From the NCBI RefSeq assembly GCF_000092205.1, contig NC_014216.1:248001-312000 (forward strand): a stretch of DNA of 64,000 nt. The letters are read 5' to 3'. Positions 16,489 through 25,100 of this stretch are shown one piece after another. The stretch's first letter is position 1; each line of letters begins with the position of its first letter. Position numbers and translations under genes: made by a program. The DNA comes from Desulfurivibrio alkaliphilus AHT 2 (GTDB lineage Bacteria > Desulfobacterota > Desulfobulbia > Desulfobulbales > Desulfurivibrionaceae). The notes under the pieces are model-generated. The model was given only the letters and a program-made list of their open reading frames with translations. It made no database searches and was not told the origin of the DNA.

Positions 16489-19021
16489 ACGATCTGCCCA
16501 GCACCTGTCTGACCTTGGTGGCCAGTTCTTCCCTGCTGAAGGGTTTCTGGAGGAAATTGATCTCTTCTCCCTGCTCCTGCAACTCAGCAAAAGACTCCAA
16601 GGGGTGACCGGAGATGAAAAGGATCTTCAGTTGCGGCCGCTTTGCCTGCAGTCGGCGGGCCAGTTCCAGGCCGCTCAGGCCCGGCATGGCCAGGTCGGTC
16701 AGCAGCAGGTGAATCTCTCCCGGCTGATCGTCGGCCAGTCGCAGGGCCTGGCGCGGGTCGGCGACGGGCAGCACATGGTAACCCAGCATGGTCAACAGGT
16801 TGTGGATCAGGTTCAACAGAGAGACCTCATCTTCCACCAGCAGGATGGTTTCCTGCCCGACGGCCTTGAGCAATTCGGCGGCCGCTCCGGCCGTAACCGC
16901 GTTTTCCGGGGCAGGCCCGTGGAAACGGGGCAGGTAGATCCGGAAGGTGGTGCCATGGCCGGGGCTGCTGAAGACCTCCATGAACCCTTTGTTCTGTCGC
17001 ACGATCCCGTAAATGGTGGCCAGCCCCAGGCCGGTGCCTTTGCCAATCTCCTTGGTGGTGTAAAACGGGTCGAAAATACGGCCCAAAGTATCGTCGTCCA
17101 TGCCGCAACCGTTGTCGCGGACCTCCAGGCGGACATATTGACCGGGGCTGGCATCGGGGCAAAAACGGCAGAACTCCTCGTTGATTGCCACCCGTTTGGT
17201 GGCAATCACGATTTCCCCCGGTCTTTCGTTGCCGATGGCATCACGGGCGTTGACCGCCAGGTTGGCCAAAATCTGGTCCAGTTGGCCGGGGTCCAGATAC
17301 ATCGGCCATAGTTCTTCGCCGGGCTGCCAGGTCAGGGTGATATGCTGGCCGATCAGCCGGCCCAGCATTTTTATGGTGCCCTCGATTTCTTCGTTGATGT
17401 TAAGCAGCTTGGGATTAATAGTTTGCTTGCGGGCAAAGGCCAACAGTTGCCGGACCAGGTCGGCGCTGCGCCGGCCGGCGGTGATAATTTCGCCGACCTC
17501 CCCTTGCAGGGGGTCTTCGGGGGGGAGCCGCAGTTGGAGTACCTGGGCATAGCCGATGATTACCGCCAGCTTGTTGTTGAAATCATGGGCCACGCCGCCG
17601 GCCAGCAGGCCCATTGATTCCAGCCGCTGCGATTTATGCAGAGCCTCCCGGGTGGCATGCGCTTCGGTCTGGTCGCTGAATACCAGGACCACCCCGCTGA
17701 TGTTGCCCTCGTCGTCCCTGATCGGGGCGCCGCTGTCGGCAATGGGCCGTTCGCTGCCATCCCGCGAGATCAGCAGGGTGTGGTTGGCCAGGCCCACCAC
17801 CTTGCCCTCATGCAGCACCTTTGCCACCGGGTTGGCCACCGTGACCCGGCTGTCCTGGTTGATGATCCGAAAGACCTTTGGCAGTTCTTGCCCCCGGGCT
17901 TCGTCTTCCAGCCAGCCGGTAAGCTGTTCGGCCACCCGGTTCATGGCCCGCACCCGTCCCTCGTTGTCGGTGGTGATTACCGCATCCCCGATGCTGTACA
18001 GGGTGGTGCGAAACTCCTGCTCCGCTTCCCGCCGGGTGCGCTCGCTGTGGTAAAGGCGGCGGAAGAAATCGGCCTGGCGCCGGTGCTGTAACAAAGCGGT
18101 GAAAAGCAGGCCGAGTACAATAACCAGGCCCAGCAGGCCGGTGCGGTAGTAGGTTTCGCTGAGGATTTCGCTGGTGGGTCTGCTGGTCACCAGCAACCAA
18201 TCGGTATCGGGCACCAGGCGCAGGTCGGCCAGCATGGGGGTGCCATCGCGATAGTTACCGGCAAATTTGCCTTGCCGTTCGTACAGTTCGGTTAGCGCCG
18301 CCGGGGCTACGCCGATGGCCTCAAGATCCCGCTTTGCCAGTTTGTCCGGGTTGATGGTGCAGTCGCAGAGGGTGTGCAGTTCCTGATCGTAAGGGTAAAT
18401 GATGAAAGTACGGAAGTCGATACCGGTTTCCGGCCAGAACTGGAGCAGCGGCTCAAAAAAATCCCGGGCCGGGGTGCGCAGTACCAGCAGCACCGGATCG
18501 ACCGCCGCCGGCACCGCTGCGACGGTATCAAGATAAACTTCCCGGTCGTCAGCGCGGAAAAAGGGAGAGAGGGTGACCTGCCCGGTGGTCAGGGCGGCGG
18601 TGATGCTCCGGCGGCTGGCTTCCGGCAGCGTCTCTTCTTGCCCGGTGGCGCTCAGCAGGATATCGCCGGCGGCATTGACCAGCAAAACGTCGGCATACCC
18701 CTGGGCTTTTTGTAGCTGCAAACGATGTTTGACCGCCATGACGGCTTGTTGATCTTCCGGGGTCTGCAGCCAGGCGGCGGCGGTGGCCTCGGCGAACAGC
18801 CCCCGGCTCATGCGGGCGGCGTCGGCCAGGCGTTCCTGGCGCCACTGTTCAATCTGGCCGGTTTTCAAACTGTTGGTGGCGGCCATGGCCTGGTGGGCCG
18901 CCGCCAGTTCAGTGGCCGCCTCGCGGTGGTGAAACCACCATAAAAACAACCCCAGCAGGGCTGCCAGGCCCGACAGGGCGAGGGCCTGCAGAATTTTGGG
19001 GCGGGGTTGTCGGTTGTCCAT
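16487..19021 (-). CDS. Hybrid histidine kinase (sensor - PAS - HisKA - HATPase - receiver)
   Basis: This is an 844-residue membrane kinase. One helix lies at about 12-30 and another near 290-315; the periplasmic region between them looks like a Cache-type sensor. Next are PAS (about 345-465; TLYSIGDAVITTDNEGRVRAM) and HisKA with the phospho-His in GGVAHDFNNKLAVI. The HATPase has DNGCGMDD and GKGTGLGLATIYGI. The C-terminal receiver has ILLVEDE, phospho-acceptor Asp in LLTDLAMPG, and the switch Lys in FLQKPF. ATG 19021 has AAGAG at good spacing; ATG 19027 is the alternative. No output gene is adjacent. Confidence 0.92.
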   Translation of the reverse strand: MDNRQPRPKILQALALSGLAALLGLFLWWFHHREAATELAAAHQAMAATNSLKTGQIEQWRQERLADAARMSRGLFAEATAAAWLQTPEDQQAVMAVKHRLQLQKAQGYADVLLVNAAGDILLSATGQEETLPEASRRSITAALTTGQVTLSPFFRADDREVYLDTVAAVPAAVDPVLLVLRTPARDFFEPLLQFWPETGIDFRTFIIYPYDQELHTLCDCTINPDKLAKRDLEAIGVAPAALTELYERQGKFAGNYRDGTPMLADLRLVPDTDWLLVTSRPTSEILSETYYRTGLLGLVIVLGLLFTALLQHRRQADFFRRLYHSERTRREAEQEFRTTLYSIGDAVITTDNEGRVRAMNRVAEQLTGWLEDEARGQELPKVFRIINQDSRVTVANPVAKVLHEGKVVGLANHTLLISRDGSERPIADSGAPIRDDEGNISGVVLVFSDQTEAHATREALHKSQRLESMGLLAGGVAHDFNNKLAVIIGYAQVLQLRLPPEDPLQGEVGEIITAGRRSADLVRQLLAFARKQTINPKLLNINEEIEGTIKMLGRLIGQHITLTWQPGEELWPMYLDPGQLDQILANLAVNARDAIGNERPGEIVIATKRVAINEEFCRFCPDASPGQYVRLEVRDNGCGMDDDTLGRIFDPFYTTKEIGKGTGLGLATIYGIVRQNKGFMEVFSSPGHGTTFRIYLPRFHGPAPENAVTAGAAAELLKAVGQETILLVEDEVSLLNLIHNLLTMLGYHVLPVADPRQALRLADDQPGEIHLLLTDLAMPGLSGLELARRLQAKRPQLKILFISGHPLESFAELQEQGEEINFLQKPFSREELATKVRQVLGRS

Positions 19022-19370
19022 CACCATCTCTTGTCAGGTAATCGTTCCGCGGCACCGCATCTTCGGGCGATCCGCCAGACTTACATCCACGGGCCAGGCT
19101 GCTTGCCCGAACCTGCCTGCGGTGCTGCTGAACGATGACGGCCCGTTAAACCGAAAGGGTAGTACCCCCGGTGAAGGGTTACCTGGTCAGGCGGCAGAGT
19201 GCGCCTTCGGCTTCCTGGCTGTTTACCACCGGGTGACAGCCAGGGGCGGGCGTTTGTTAATGATTTCAGTATAATATTATTGACAACAAATACTGAATCG
19301 GACGCATCTGGCCGGAACAAATAGCTATTTTGCGCAACGTCCTCGATCTTAGCAGTTGGCCGCCTCGAAT
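19022..19370. other. Intergenic region containing a family A repeat
   Basis: About half of the 349 bp is a diverged family A element. The rest (19200-19370) is AT-richer (TAATATTATTGACAAC at about 19271-19286) and may be the 3' flank of the gene ending at 19371. No coding frame is convincing. Confidence 0.45.
19038..19184 (+). repeat. Family A palindromic repeat, diverged copy
   Basis: The order of blocks is kept: GTAATCGTTCCGCGGCACCG, CATCTTCGGGCGATC, GGCCAGGCTGCTTGCCCGAA, TGCTGCTGAACGATGACGGC, and the tail GTAGTACCCCCGGTGAAGGG. The arms carry several changes and the element is slightly short. It lies just upstream of the hybrid kinase start. Confidence 0.75.
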
Positions 19371-19880
19371 TCAATCAATATCGTTGCGGTCGTCGTCCAG
19401 GGGGGTGAAGGGAATGATGTTGATACGGACCTCTTGCGCTCCTAACAGTCGATAGTAAACCTGGAGCACATCACGCCGCAGCAGGGGAGAGGGTTGGACA
19501 TAGAGGGGGCGCAGCTCGTAGCCGATGATCCCGTCGGGCTGTTTGGTAACGGCGCGCAGGCGGGCGGTGTCGAAGTGCGGGCTGCAATTGACGAAATCGT
19601 GCGCCTGGGCCAGGGCATCCGCCATGGGCAGGCCTTCCAGGAGGCGAAACTGGAAGGCGGGGGAGTAGGGCTTGAAGGTGTAGGGTTGCTCGGTGGGCCA
19701 GAAAAAGGCGATGGTATGAGGATCGTTGGTGTAGTTGCAGCCGTGCAGCAGCAGGTGGTAAGTCCCTGCCGCCGGGGGCTGATCAACCTGGATGGTACTC
19801 AAGCCGGTTGCCGTGGCACAGGACTGGTTTCCCACGGCGGTAAGGGCCAGCAGCAACAAGGTGGCGGCAACTAGTTTCAT
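19371..19880 (-). CDS. Exported protein of unknown function
   Basis: The product is 169 residues. The N-terminal MKLVAATLLLLALTAVGNQS is a likely Sec signal peptide; the following Cys (NQSC) does not fit a standard lipobox. The mature part contains YHLLLHGCNYTNDPHTIAFF and no recognised catalytic motif. It starts 24 bp after the stop of the upstream zinc-site protein gene, so the two probably form an operon. I do not recognise the family. Confidence 0.6.
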   Translation of the reverse strand: MKLVAATLLLLALTAVGNQSCATATGLSTIQVDQPPAAGTYHLLLHGCNYTNDPHTIAFFWPTEQPYTFKPYSPAFQFRLLEGLPMADALAQAHDFVNCSPHFDTARLRAVTKQPDGIIGYELRPLYVQPSPLLRRDVLQVYYRLLGAQEVRINIIPFTPLDDDRNDID

Positions 19881-19904
19881 CGCTTTTCTCCGTCAGTAAT
19901 GATG

Positions 19905-20606
19905 CTAATCGGTAAACAGATAGGCCAGTTCTTCCAGGGCCTGCTTGATGGCATACGGCATGGCCTTGGCGTACATATCCAGCAGGATGATGGCGTTGAC
20001 CGACGAATCGCTCTTGCTGCTGCCGCGCAGGCGTTGGGCCATGGCGCTGTTAACCTCCTGGATATGGCGATAAATTTCGTTAAGGCCTTCCAGGGCAAAA
20101 TCCGGCACCAGGCCTCGCCGGTTGCGGAAATATTGGGTCAGCATATAGGTGGCGGCGGCCCGGTAGATGGTCTCCTCCTCGCTGGCCAGAGGCAGGTGAA
20201 ATCTGGCCATGGGCTTAAAAAAAGTGGTCAAAGGGCAGTCGCTGGCCGCCATCAGCAGCCCCATCAGCGAGGAAACGGCCCGCTGGATGGTGGTTGCCTG
20301 GCTGATTTTCCGCTCCTGGGTAATGACCTCCAGTAAAACTTCGTCGTGGGAGAGCAGGTGTTCAAAGCTGGTCACCAGCGGTGCCAGGTTCAAGGCGGCA
20401 GGGCAGTGGGGGGCCTGGGCGGAGTTCAGGGAACAGTTGGGACACTGGTGCTGCTCCAGCCTGGCCCAGTCCGGGGGGGGGTACCGCTGCTCGTCGACCA
20501 GCCGGATGGCGTTGTCGAAAGCCAGGTTGAAGGTTACCACTTCCGTTGCACTCAAGTGGAAGTGGTAGGTTATCCGGAAAAGCGGCTCGGCGGTCATGGT
20601 TTGCAT
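19905..20606 (-). CDS. Conserved protein of unknown function with a Cys cluster
   Basis: The product is about 233 residues from ATG 20606; ATG 20597 and an upstream extension to 20735 are also possible because no start has a strong Shine-Dalgarno. It begins with a beta-like segment (FRITYHFHLSATEVVTFNLA). A CPNC...HCP cluster near residues 55-67 could bind a metal. The rest looks mainly helical. There is no signal peptide. It precedes the exported protein gene on the same strand. The family is not recognised with confidence. Confidence 0.6.
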   Translation of the reverse strand: MQTMTAEPLFRITYHFHLSATEVVTFNLAFDNAIRLVDEQRYPPPDWARLEQHQCPNCSLNSAQAPHCPAALNLAPLVTSFEHLLSHDEVLLEVITQERKISQATTIQRAVSSLMGLLMAASDCPLTTFFKPMARFHLPLASEEETIYRAAATYMLTQYFRNRRGLVPDFALEGLNEIYRHIQEVNSAMAQRLRGSSKSDSSVNAIILLDMYAKAMPYAIKQALEELAYLFTD

Positions 20607-20775
20607 TATAAAGGACAACGGTGGGGTAAGTCCACTTTTCTTGCCCCGGTCACCCTGGCCCTTGACATCGGCGGAGGGTTGCAACAAGCTGTAAAGTAGC
20701 GCTTGCGCCCGGGAAGATGATTTAGGCCGGGGCACCCCGTGCGCGGTAAGTCAGATAAGTAACCAGGGGGAAAGG

Positions 20776-22278
20776 ATGAGGATACTGTTGCTTGGTTTGC
20801 TGGCCCTCTGGGCGGGGGGGATGCTTTACGGTTACAGCCGTCGCCCTGCCTCGGGGTTTGCCGTGACCGGCCCCTGGCGGCAGGTGTCGCAAGTGGAGTT
20901 TTTCTGCGACCTTAGCTACGAGCGTGACGGCCGACCGGTTCTTGAGCAGAGAATTTTACCGGCCATGCTGGCGGCCATCGCCCGGGCCCGCCGCTTTGTG
21001 ATCCTGGATTTGTTTCTTTTTAACGATCTTGGCGGGCATAAGGTTTTGGGCCAGGGACTGCAATCACCGGTGGCTTGCCTGACCGAGGCGCTGATCAGCG
21101 CCCGGCGGCAACAACCCGATCTGACGGTGCTGTTCCTCTATGATGAGATCAACACCGGTTACGGCTCTTATTCGGAGCCGCACCTGGAGCGGCTGACCGC
21201 CGCCGGGGTGGCAACGGTGCCGGTTGATCTTGCCCGCCTGCCCGATTCCAACCCGCTCTATTCGGGGCTCTGGCGGACCCTTCTGCAATGGTGGAAGCCC
21301 GCCGGCCGGGGGCGTTTGCCCAACATTTTCGCCGCCGATGGGCCGGGGATGAAACTGGCCTCTTATCTGCGACTGTTCAACTTCAAGGCCAATCATCGCA
21401 AACTGCTGATCACCGAGCAAACGGCGCTGGTAAGTTCCGCCAATGTTCATGATGCCTCCGCCCGGCACAGTAACATCGCCTTTCAGCTGCGGGGCGGGAT
21501 CATTGCCGATCTGGCGGCATGCGAAGCGGCCACCGCCCGCTTTTCCGGCCATGATTTTGCCCTGCCTCCCGGTATCTTGCCCGAGGTCTCGCCACGGCCT
21601 TCGGACTCCCTTGAGGGCGAAGTGTCGACTGTTTCGGAGGCGGGAGAATTTTCGGGCTCTGTTCCGCTGGCGCGGCTGCTCACCGAAAGTGCCATTGGCC
21701 AGGCGCTGCTGGCGGCGCTGGACGCCACCCGGCCGGGGGATCGGATCTGGGTGGCCCAGTTTTATCTGTCGGACCGGCGGGTCATGGCCGCCCTGGCCGG
21801 CGCCGCCCGGCGCGGGGTAACGGTTCGGCTGCTGCTGGACCCCAGCCGCGATGCCTTTGGCCACGACAAACGCGGGATTCCCAACCGCAGTTCGGCCGCC
21901 TGGTTGAAGGCCCGGGGCGGCGACCGGTTGGCGATCCGCTGGTATAACACCAGGGGGGAACAGTTCCACGCCAAGCTGGCCCTGATCGAATCCTCGCCCG
22001 CCGGGGCTGAGGAGGCCTCAACCGGCCGGGTTACGATTATCGGCGGTTCGGCCAACCTGACCCGCCGCAACCTGACCGGCTACAACCTGGAGAGCTGCCT
22101 GGAAATCCGGGCTGCCGCCACCGCCCCGATCGCCGTCGAGGTGCGCCATTTCTTCAAGCGCCTGTGGCATAACCAGGAGGGAGAATATCTGGTGGACTAT
22201 GAGCAATATGCCGAAAAGCGGCCCTTAAAGGCGGCCTGGGCCGCCTGGCAGGAGTTCAGCGGCATGGGGACCTTCTGA
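20776..22278 (+). CDS. Phospholipase D/cardiolipin synthase-like protein
   Basis: This 500-residue membrane-anchored protein has an N-terminal helix (LLLGLLALWAGGMLYGY) and two HKD catalytic motifs. The first is HRKLLIT near residue 204, followed by SSANVHD. The second is HAKLALI near residue 397, followed by GGSANLTRRNL. The family hydrolyses or transfers phosphodiester groups; a role in phospholipid (cardiolipin) metabolism is likely but not proven. The stop overlaps the ATG of the downstream sensor kinase (TGATG), indicating translational coupling. Confidence 0.85.
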   Translation: MRILLLGLLALWAGGMLYGYSRRPASGFAVTGPWRQVSQVEFFCDLSYERDGRPVLEQRILPAMLAAIARARRFVILDLFLFNDLGGHKVLGQGLQSPVACLTEALISARRQQPDLTVLFLYDEINTGYGSYSEPHLERLTAAGVATVPVDLARLPDSNPLYSGLWRTLLQWWKPAGRGRLPNIFAADGPGMKLASYLRLFNFKANHRKLLITEQTALVSSANVHDASARHSNIAFQLRGGIIADLAACEAATARFSGHDFALPPGILPEVSPRPSDSLEGEVSTVSEAGEFSGSVPLARLLTESAIGQALLAALDATRPGDRIWVAQFYLSDRRVMAALAGAARRGVTVRLLLDPSRDAFGHDKRGIPNRSSAAWLKARGGDRLAIRWYNTRGEQFHAKLALIESSPAGAEEASTGRVTIIGGSANLTRRNLTGYNLESCLEIRAAATAPIAVEVRHFFKRLWHNQEGEYLVDYEQYAEKRPLKAAWAAWQEFSGMGTF

Positions 22279-23885
22279 TGACCGCCGCCATTCTGCTGGC
22301 CACGCTGTTGGGCGCCGGTTTAGGGGGCGGCGGCGCCGGCTGGTATTTTCACCGCCGGCATCGGCGGTTGTGCCGGGAGCAGCAACAGCGCACGGAGGCG
22401 GCCTTGCGGCGCCAGCTTGATGAAGTGTTTGCGGTGTTCCGGGCCATCAACGGCGGGGTTTATGTGGCGGATATGGAGACCCACGAAATTCTGGCCCTCA
22501 CCGGCCGCGACCGGGGCAGCTTCGATGCTACGGTGGTGGGGAGCAAATGTTTTGAGCAGGCCGGCGCCAACCTCGGCGGTCCTTGTCTTTTTTGCACCAA
22601 CCGGATTCTCCTGGATGATAACGGTCGCCCCGCCCCGCCGGTGGTGCGCGAGTTTCGAAATCCCTGGAGCAACGCCTGGTACCTGGCCATCGGCCGGGCC
22701 ATTCACTGGTTTGACGGTCGTCTGGTGCGGATGGAGATTGCCATCAATATCACCGAGCGCAAACGGGCCGAGGAAGCCCTGCGTTGCAGCGAGCAGAACT
22801 TCCGGGAACTGGTGGAAAACTCCCTGGTGGGAATCATGCTGATCCAGAATGGAGAGATTGTCTTTCAAAACCCGGAGCAGCAGCGCCTGCTAGGACGGCT
22901 GCCCAGTTCCTTCAACCTGGAGGACTTCACCGCGGTCCACCCCGAAGACCGGGACAAGGTTCGGGAAAGTTACCGTAAGATCAGCAACGGCCTTTCGCCC
23001 CAAGTGGACCTGGACTTCCGCCTCTATACCGGGGGGCGCCGCGATGAAGCCGGCCTGGCCTGGGTTTATTGCCGGGCCAGGCCCATGGATTTCCAGGGGC
23101 GCAAGACCATTCTGATCAGCATGATGGAGATTACCCGGATCAAAGAGCTGGAGCGGCTGCTGCGCCAGCAAGACCGGATGTCCTCTCTGGGCCGGGTGGC
23201 TGCCGGCATTGCCCATGAGATTCGTAATCCGCTCTCGGGAATTAATATTTCCCTGACCACTCTGCGACAAATTTACCATTCGCCGCAACACCGAGACCAG
23301 GTGGAAGATATCTTTCGCCGGCTGGCCACCGCTTCCGCCAAGATCGAGGCGGTTGTCAAACGGGTGATGGATTTCTCCAAGCCCGGGCAGCTTCACCCCC
23401 GCTCCGTTTCACTCAATGAACCGGTGGCCGAGGCGCTGGAGTTGGCCGGAGTTTTTTTAAGTAAATACCAGATCAATCTGGAGGTTGACCTGGCGCCGGC
23501 GTTGCCTCTCTGTCGTGTTGACCCCGGCCAACTGGAACAGGTGGTACTCAACCTGTTGACCAACAGCGCGGAAGCCATGGAGGCGATGCCGCGGGAAGCT
23601 CCTCGCCGCCTTAAAATTGCCACCCGGGCCCTGGCCGATGGGGTGGAATTGCTGGTGGACGACAGCGGCCCTGGCCTGGCGCCGGAGGTACAGGGGGAGA
23701 TCATGGACCCCTTTTTTACCACCAAGCCCGAAGGTACCGGGATCGGCCTGAACATCAGCCAGCGGATTATCAATGACCACGGCGGCACCATCGAACCCTG
23801 CGTCGGCACGCTGGGCGGCGCCTGTTTCCGGATTTTTCTGCCCGCCGCCGGCCGGGAGAGGGGTAACAGTTTGCCTGGGAAATAA
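22278..23885 (+). CDS. PAS-domain sensor histidine kinase
   Basis: This 535-residue kinase has an N-terminal helix (LLATLLGAGLGGGGAGWYF) and a first PAS-like region with CxxC-type cysteines (GGPCLFCTNRI). A second PAS spans about 170-285. HisKA has the phospho-His in AAGIAHEIRNPLSG near residue 311. The HATPase has NLLTNSAEAM, DDSGPGLAP and GTGIGLNIS. Its family resembles NtrB-type kinases. It overlaps the PLD gene and is followed 76 bp later by a response regulator, its probable partner. Confidence 0.9.
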   Translation: MTAAILLATLLGAGLGGGGAGWYFHRRHRRLCREQQQRTEAALRRQLDEVFAVFRAINGGVYVADMETHEILALTGRDRGSFDATVVGSKCFEQAGANLGGPCLFCTNRILLDDNGRPAPPVVREFRNPWSNAWYLAIGRAIHWFDGRLVRMEIAINITERKRAEEALRCSEQNFRELVENSLVGIMLIQNGEIVFQNPEQQRLLGRLPSSFNLEDFTAVHPEDRDKVRESYRKISNGLSPQVDLDFRLYTGGRRDEAGLAWVYCRARPMDFQGRKTILISMMEITRIKELERLLRQQDRMSSLGRVAAGIAHEIRNPLSGINISLTTLRQIYHSPQHRDQVEDIFRRLATASAKIEAVVKRVMDFSKPGQLHPRSVSLNEPVAEALELAGVFLSKYQINLEVDLAPALPLCRVDPGQLEQVVLNLLTNSAEAMEAMPREAPRRLKIATRALADGVELLVDDSGPGLAPEVQGEIMDPFFTTKPEGTGIGLNISQRIINDHGGTIEPCVGTLGGACFRIFLPAAGRERGNSLPGK

Positions 23886-23961
23886 TCTGCATGGGAGGAT
23901 GATGAAAAAAAATGACAGAGGGGAGGTAAATGTGCGATGATCGTTGCAAAGGAGACCCGCG

Positions 23962-24399
23962 ATGCTGGCCCAAAACCGAGACGACCTTTTTGCCGTCCTG
24001 CGCCACCTCAAACTGCTGCTGGTGGAAGATGACGAGTTGATCCGTGATTCCCTGGCGCTCTTTTTTGCCAACGAAGGTTGCCGCCTGGAAGTGCAGGCCA
24101 GTGCCGAAGATGGTCTGCAACTGGTCCGGGTGCGGGAATTCGATGTGGTGATCACCGATTTTCGCCTGCCGGGGATGAGTGGTCTGGAGTTTTTGCGCAT
24201 CCTGCAGGAGATGCAGCCGGAAGCGCAGAAGATCCTGTTGACCGCTTACATGAACGAAGAGGTGCTGGCCGAGGCCTTCCGCCTGGGGGTCCACGAGTTT
24301 ATTGAAAAACCCATCGCCACGGAAGATATTGAAGAGGCACTGGCCCGGTTGATCCGGCGCCGGTCGCCAACCCGACCGACCTTGCCCGGGGGGGTGTGA
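23962..24399 (+). CDS. Single-domain response regulator
   Basis: This 145-residue receiver domain has no output domain. Acidic residues are in LLLVEDDELIRDS, the phospho-acceptor Asp in DVVITDFRLPG near residue 66, then LLTAYM and the conserved Lys in FIEKPI. ATG 23962 follows AAAGGAGA; a TTG at 23944 is less likely. It probably receives phosphate from the kinase just upstream. The lack of an effector domain means it must act by protein contact. Confidence 0.88.
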   Translation: MLAQNRDDLFAVLRHLKLLLVEDDELIRDSLALFFANEGCRLEVQASAEDGLQLVRVREFDVVITDFRLPGMSGLEFLRILQEMQPEAQKILLTAYMNEEVLAEAFRLGVHEFIEKPIATEDIEEALARLIRRRSPTRPTLPGGV

Positions 24400-24488
24400 T
24401 TCTTGCGGTTTATATGTTATAGTAGGGGTTAAAATCAGGTTGCCGACCTGTTCGGCACCATGAACCCTAAAAGAAAGGAGAAGCAGTT

Positions 24489-24917
24489 ATGACTCAGGCT
24501 AAATCAGGCGACAGTGTCAAGATCCACTATACCGGGAGATTGACCGACGGCACCGTTTTTGATTCCTCCGACGGGCGTGAACCCTTGGGCTTTACCATCG
24601 GCAACGGCGAAGTGATCCCCGGCTTTGAAGAAGCGGTCAGCGGCATGGCGGTGGGGGAGAGCAAAAATGTGACCATTCCCATGGACAAGGCTTATGGGCC
24701 CCGGCTGGATCAGCTGATCATCGATGTGCCCCGCAGCCAGGTGCCGCCGGACCTGAACCCGGAGTTGGACCAGCGCCTGCAGATGAGCGGCCCCAATGGT
24801 GAGAATGTGGTGGTTAAGGTGGTGGATGTGTCTGATGATTCGATCAAACTTGATGCCAATCCCCCTTTGGCCGGTGAAGATCTGAACTTCGATATTGAAC
24901 TGGTTGAGATCGCCTAA
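24489..24917 (+). CDS. FKBP-type peptidyl-prolyl isomerase, SlyD/FkpB-like
   Basis: The 142-residue protein has the FKBP core (HYTGRLTDGTVFDSS, IPGFEEAVSGMAVGE), split by an insert-in-flap domain as in SlyD and FkpB (residues ~65-120), and returns to FDIELVEI. It lacks a signal peptide and a His-rich tail, so it is a cytoplasmic isomerase/chaperone without the nickel-binding tail of E. coli SlyD. The start has a strong AAAGGAGA. A clear hairpin terminator follows. Confidence 0.92.
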   Translation: MTQAKSGDSVKIHYTGRLTDGTVFDSSDGREPLGFTIGNGEVIPGFEEAVSGMAVGESKNVTIPMDKAYGPRLDQLIIDVPRSQVPPDLNPELDQRLQMSGPNGENVVVKVVDVSDDSIKLDANPPLAGEDLNFDIELVEIA

Positions 24918-25004
24918 AACCTGTTTTGTCGCCGGCCAGCCGGTAACGGCGACCCGGCAACAACTTGCCGCTGAACCGTTGTGAACGGCAGCGGCAAAGC
25001 AAAC

Positions 25005-25050
25005 AACGGCCCCTGATGGTCCAGCTTCGACCATCAGGGGCCGTTTTATT
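25005..25050. terminator. Rho-independent terminator between convergent genes
   Basis: A perfect 17-bp stem, AACGGCCCCTGATGGTC (25005-25021) with its complement (25029-25045), has a 7-base loop. It is followed by TTTATTTG on the plus strand and flanked by A-rich DNA on the other side. It serves the FKBP gene and perhaps the convergent chemoreceptor gene. Confidence 0.9.
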
Positions 25051-25100
25051 TGTTGCCCTTGTGCCATTGTTAGCCCCCGGTTAAACGGAGGGGCATGGGG

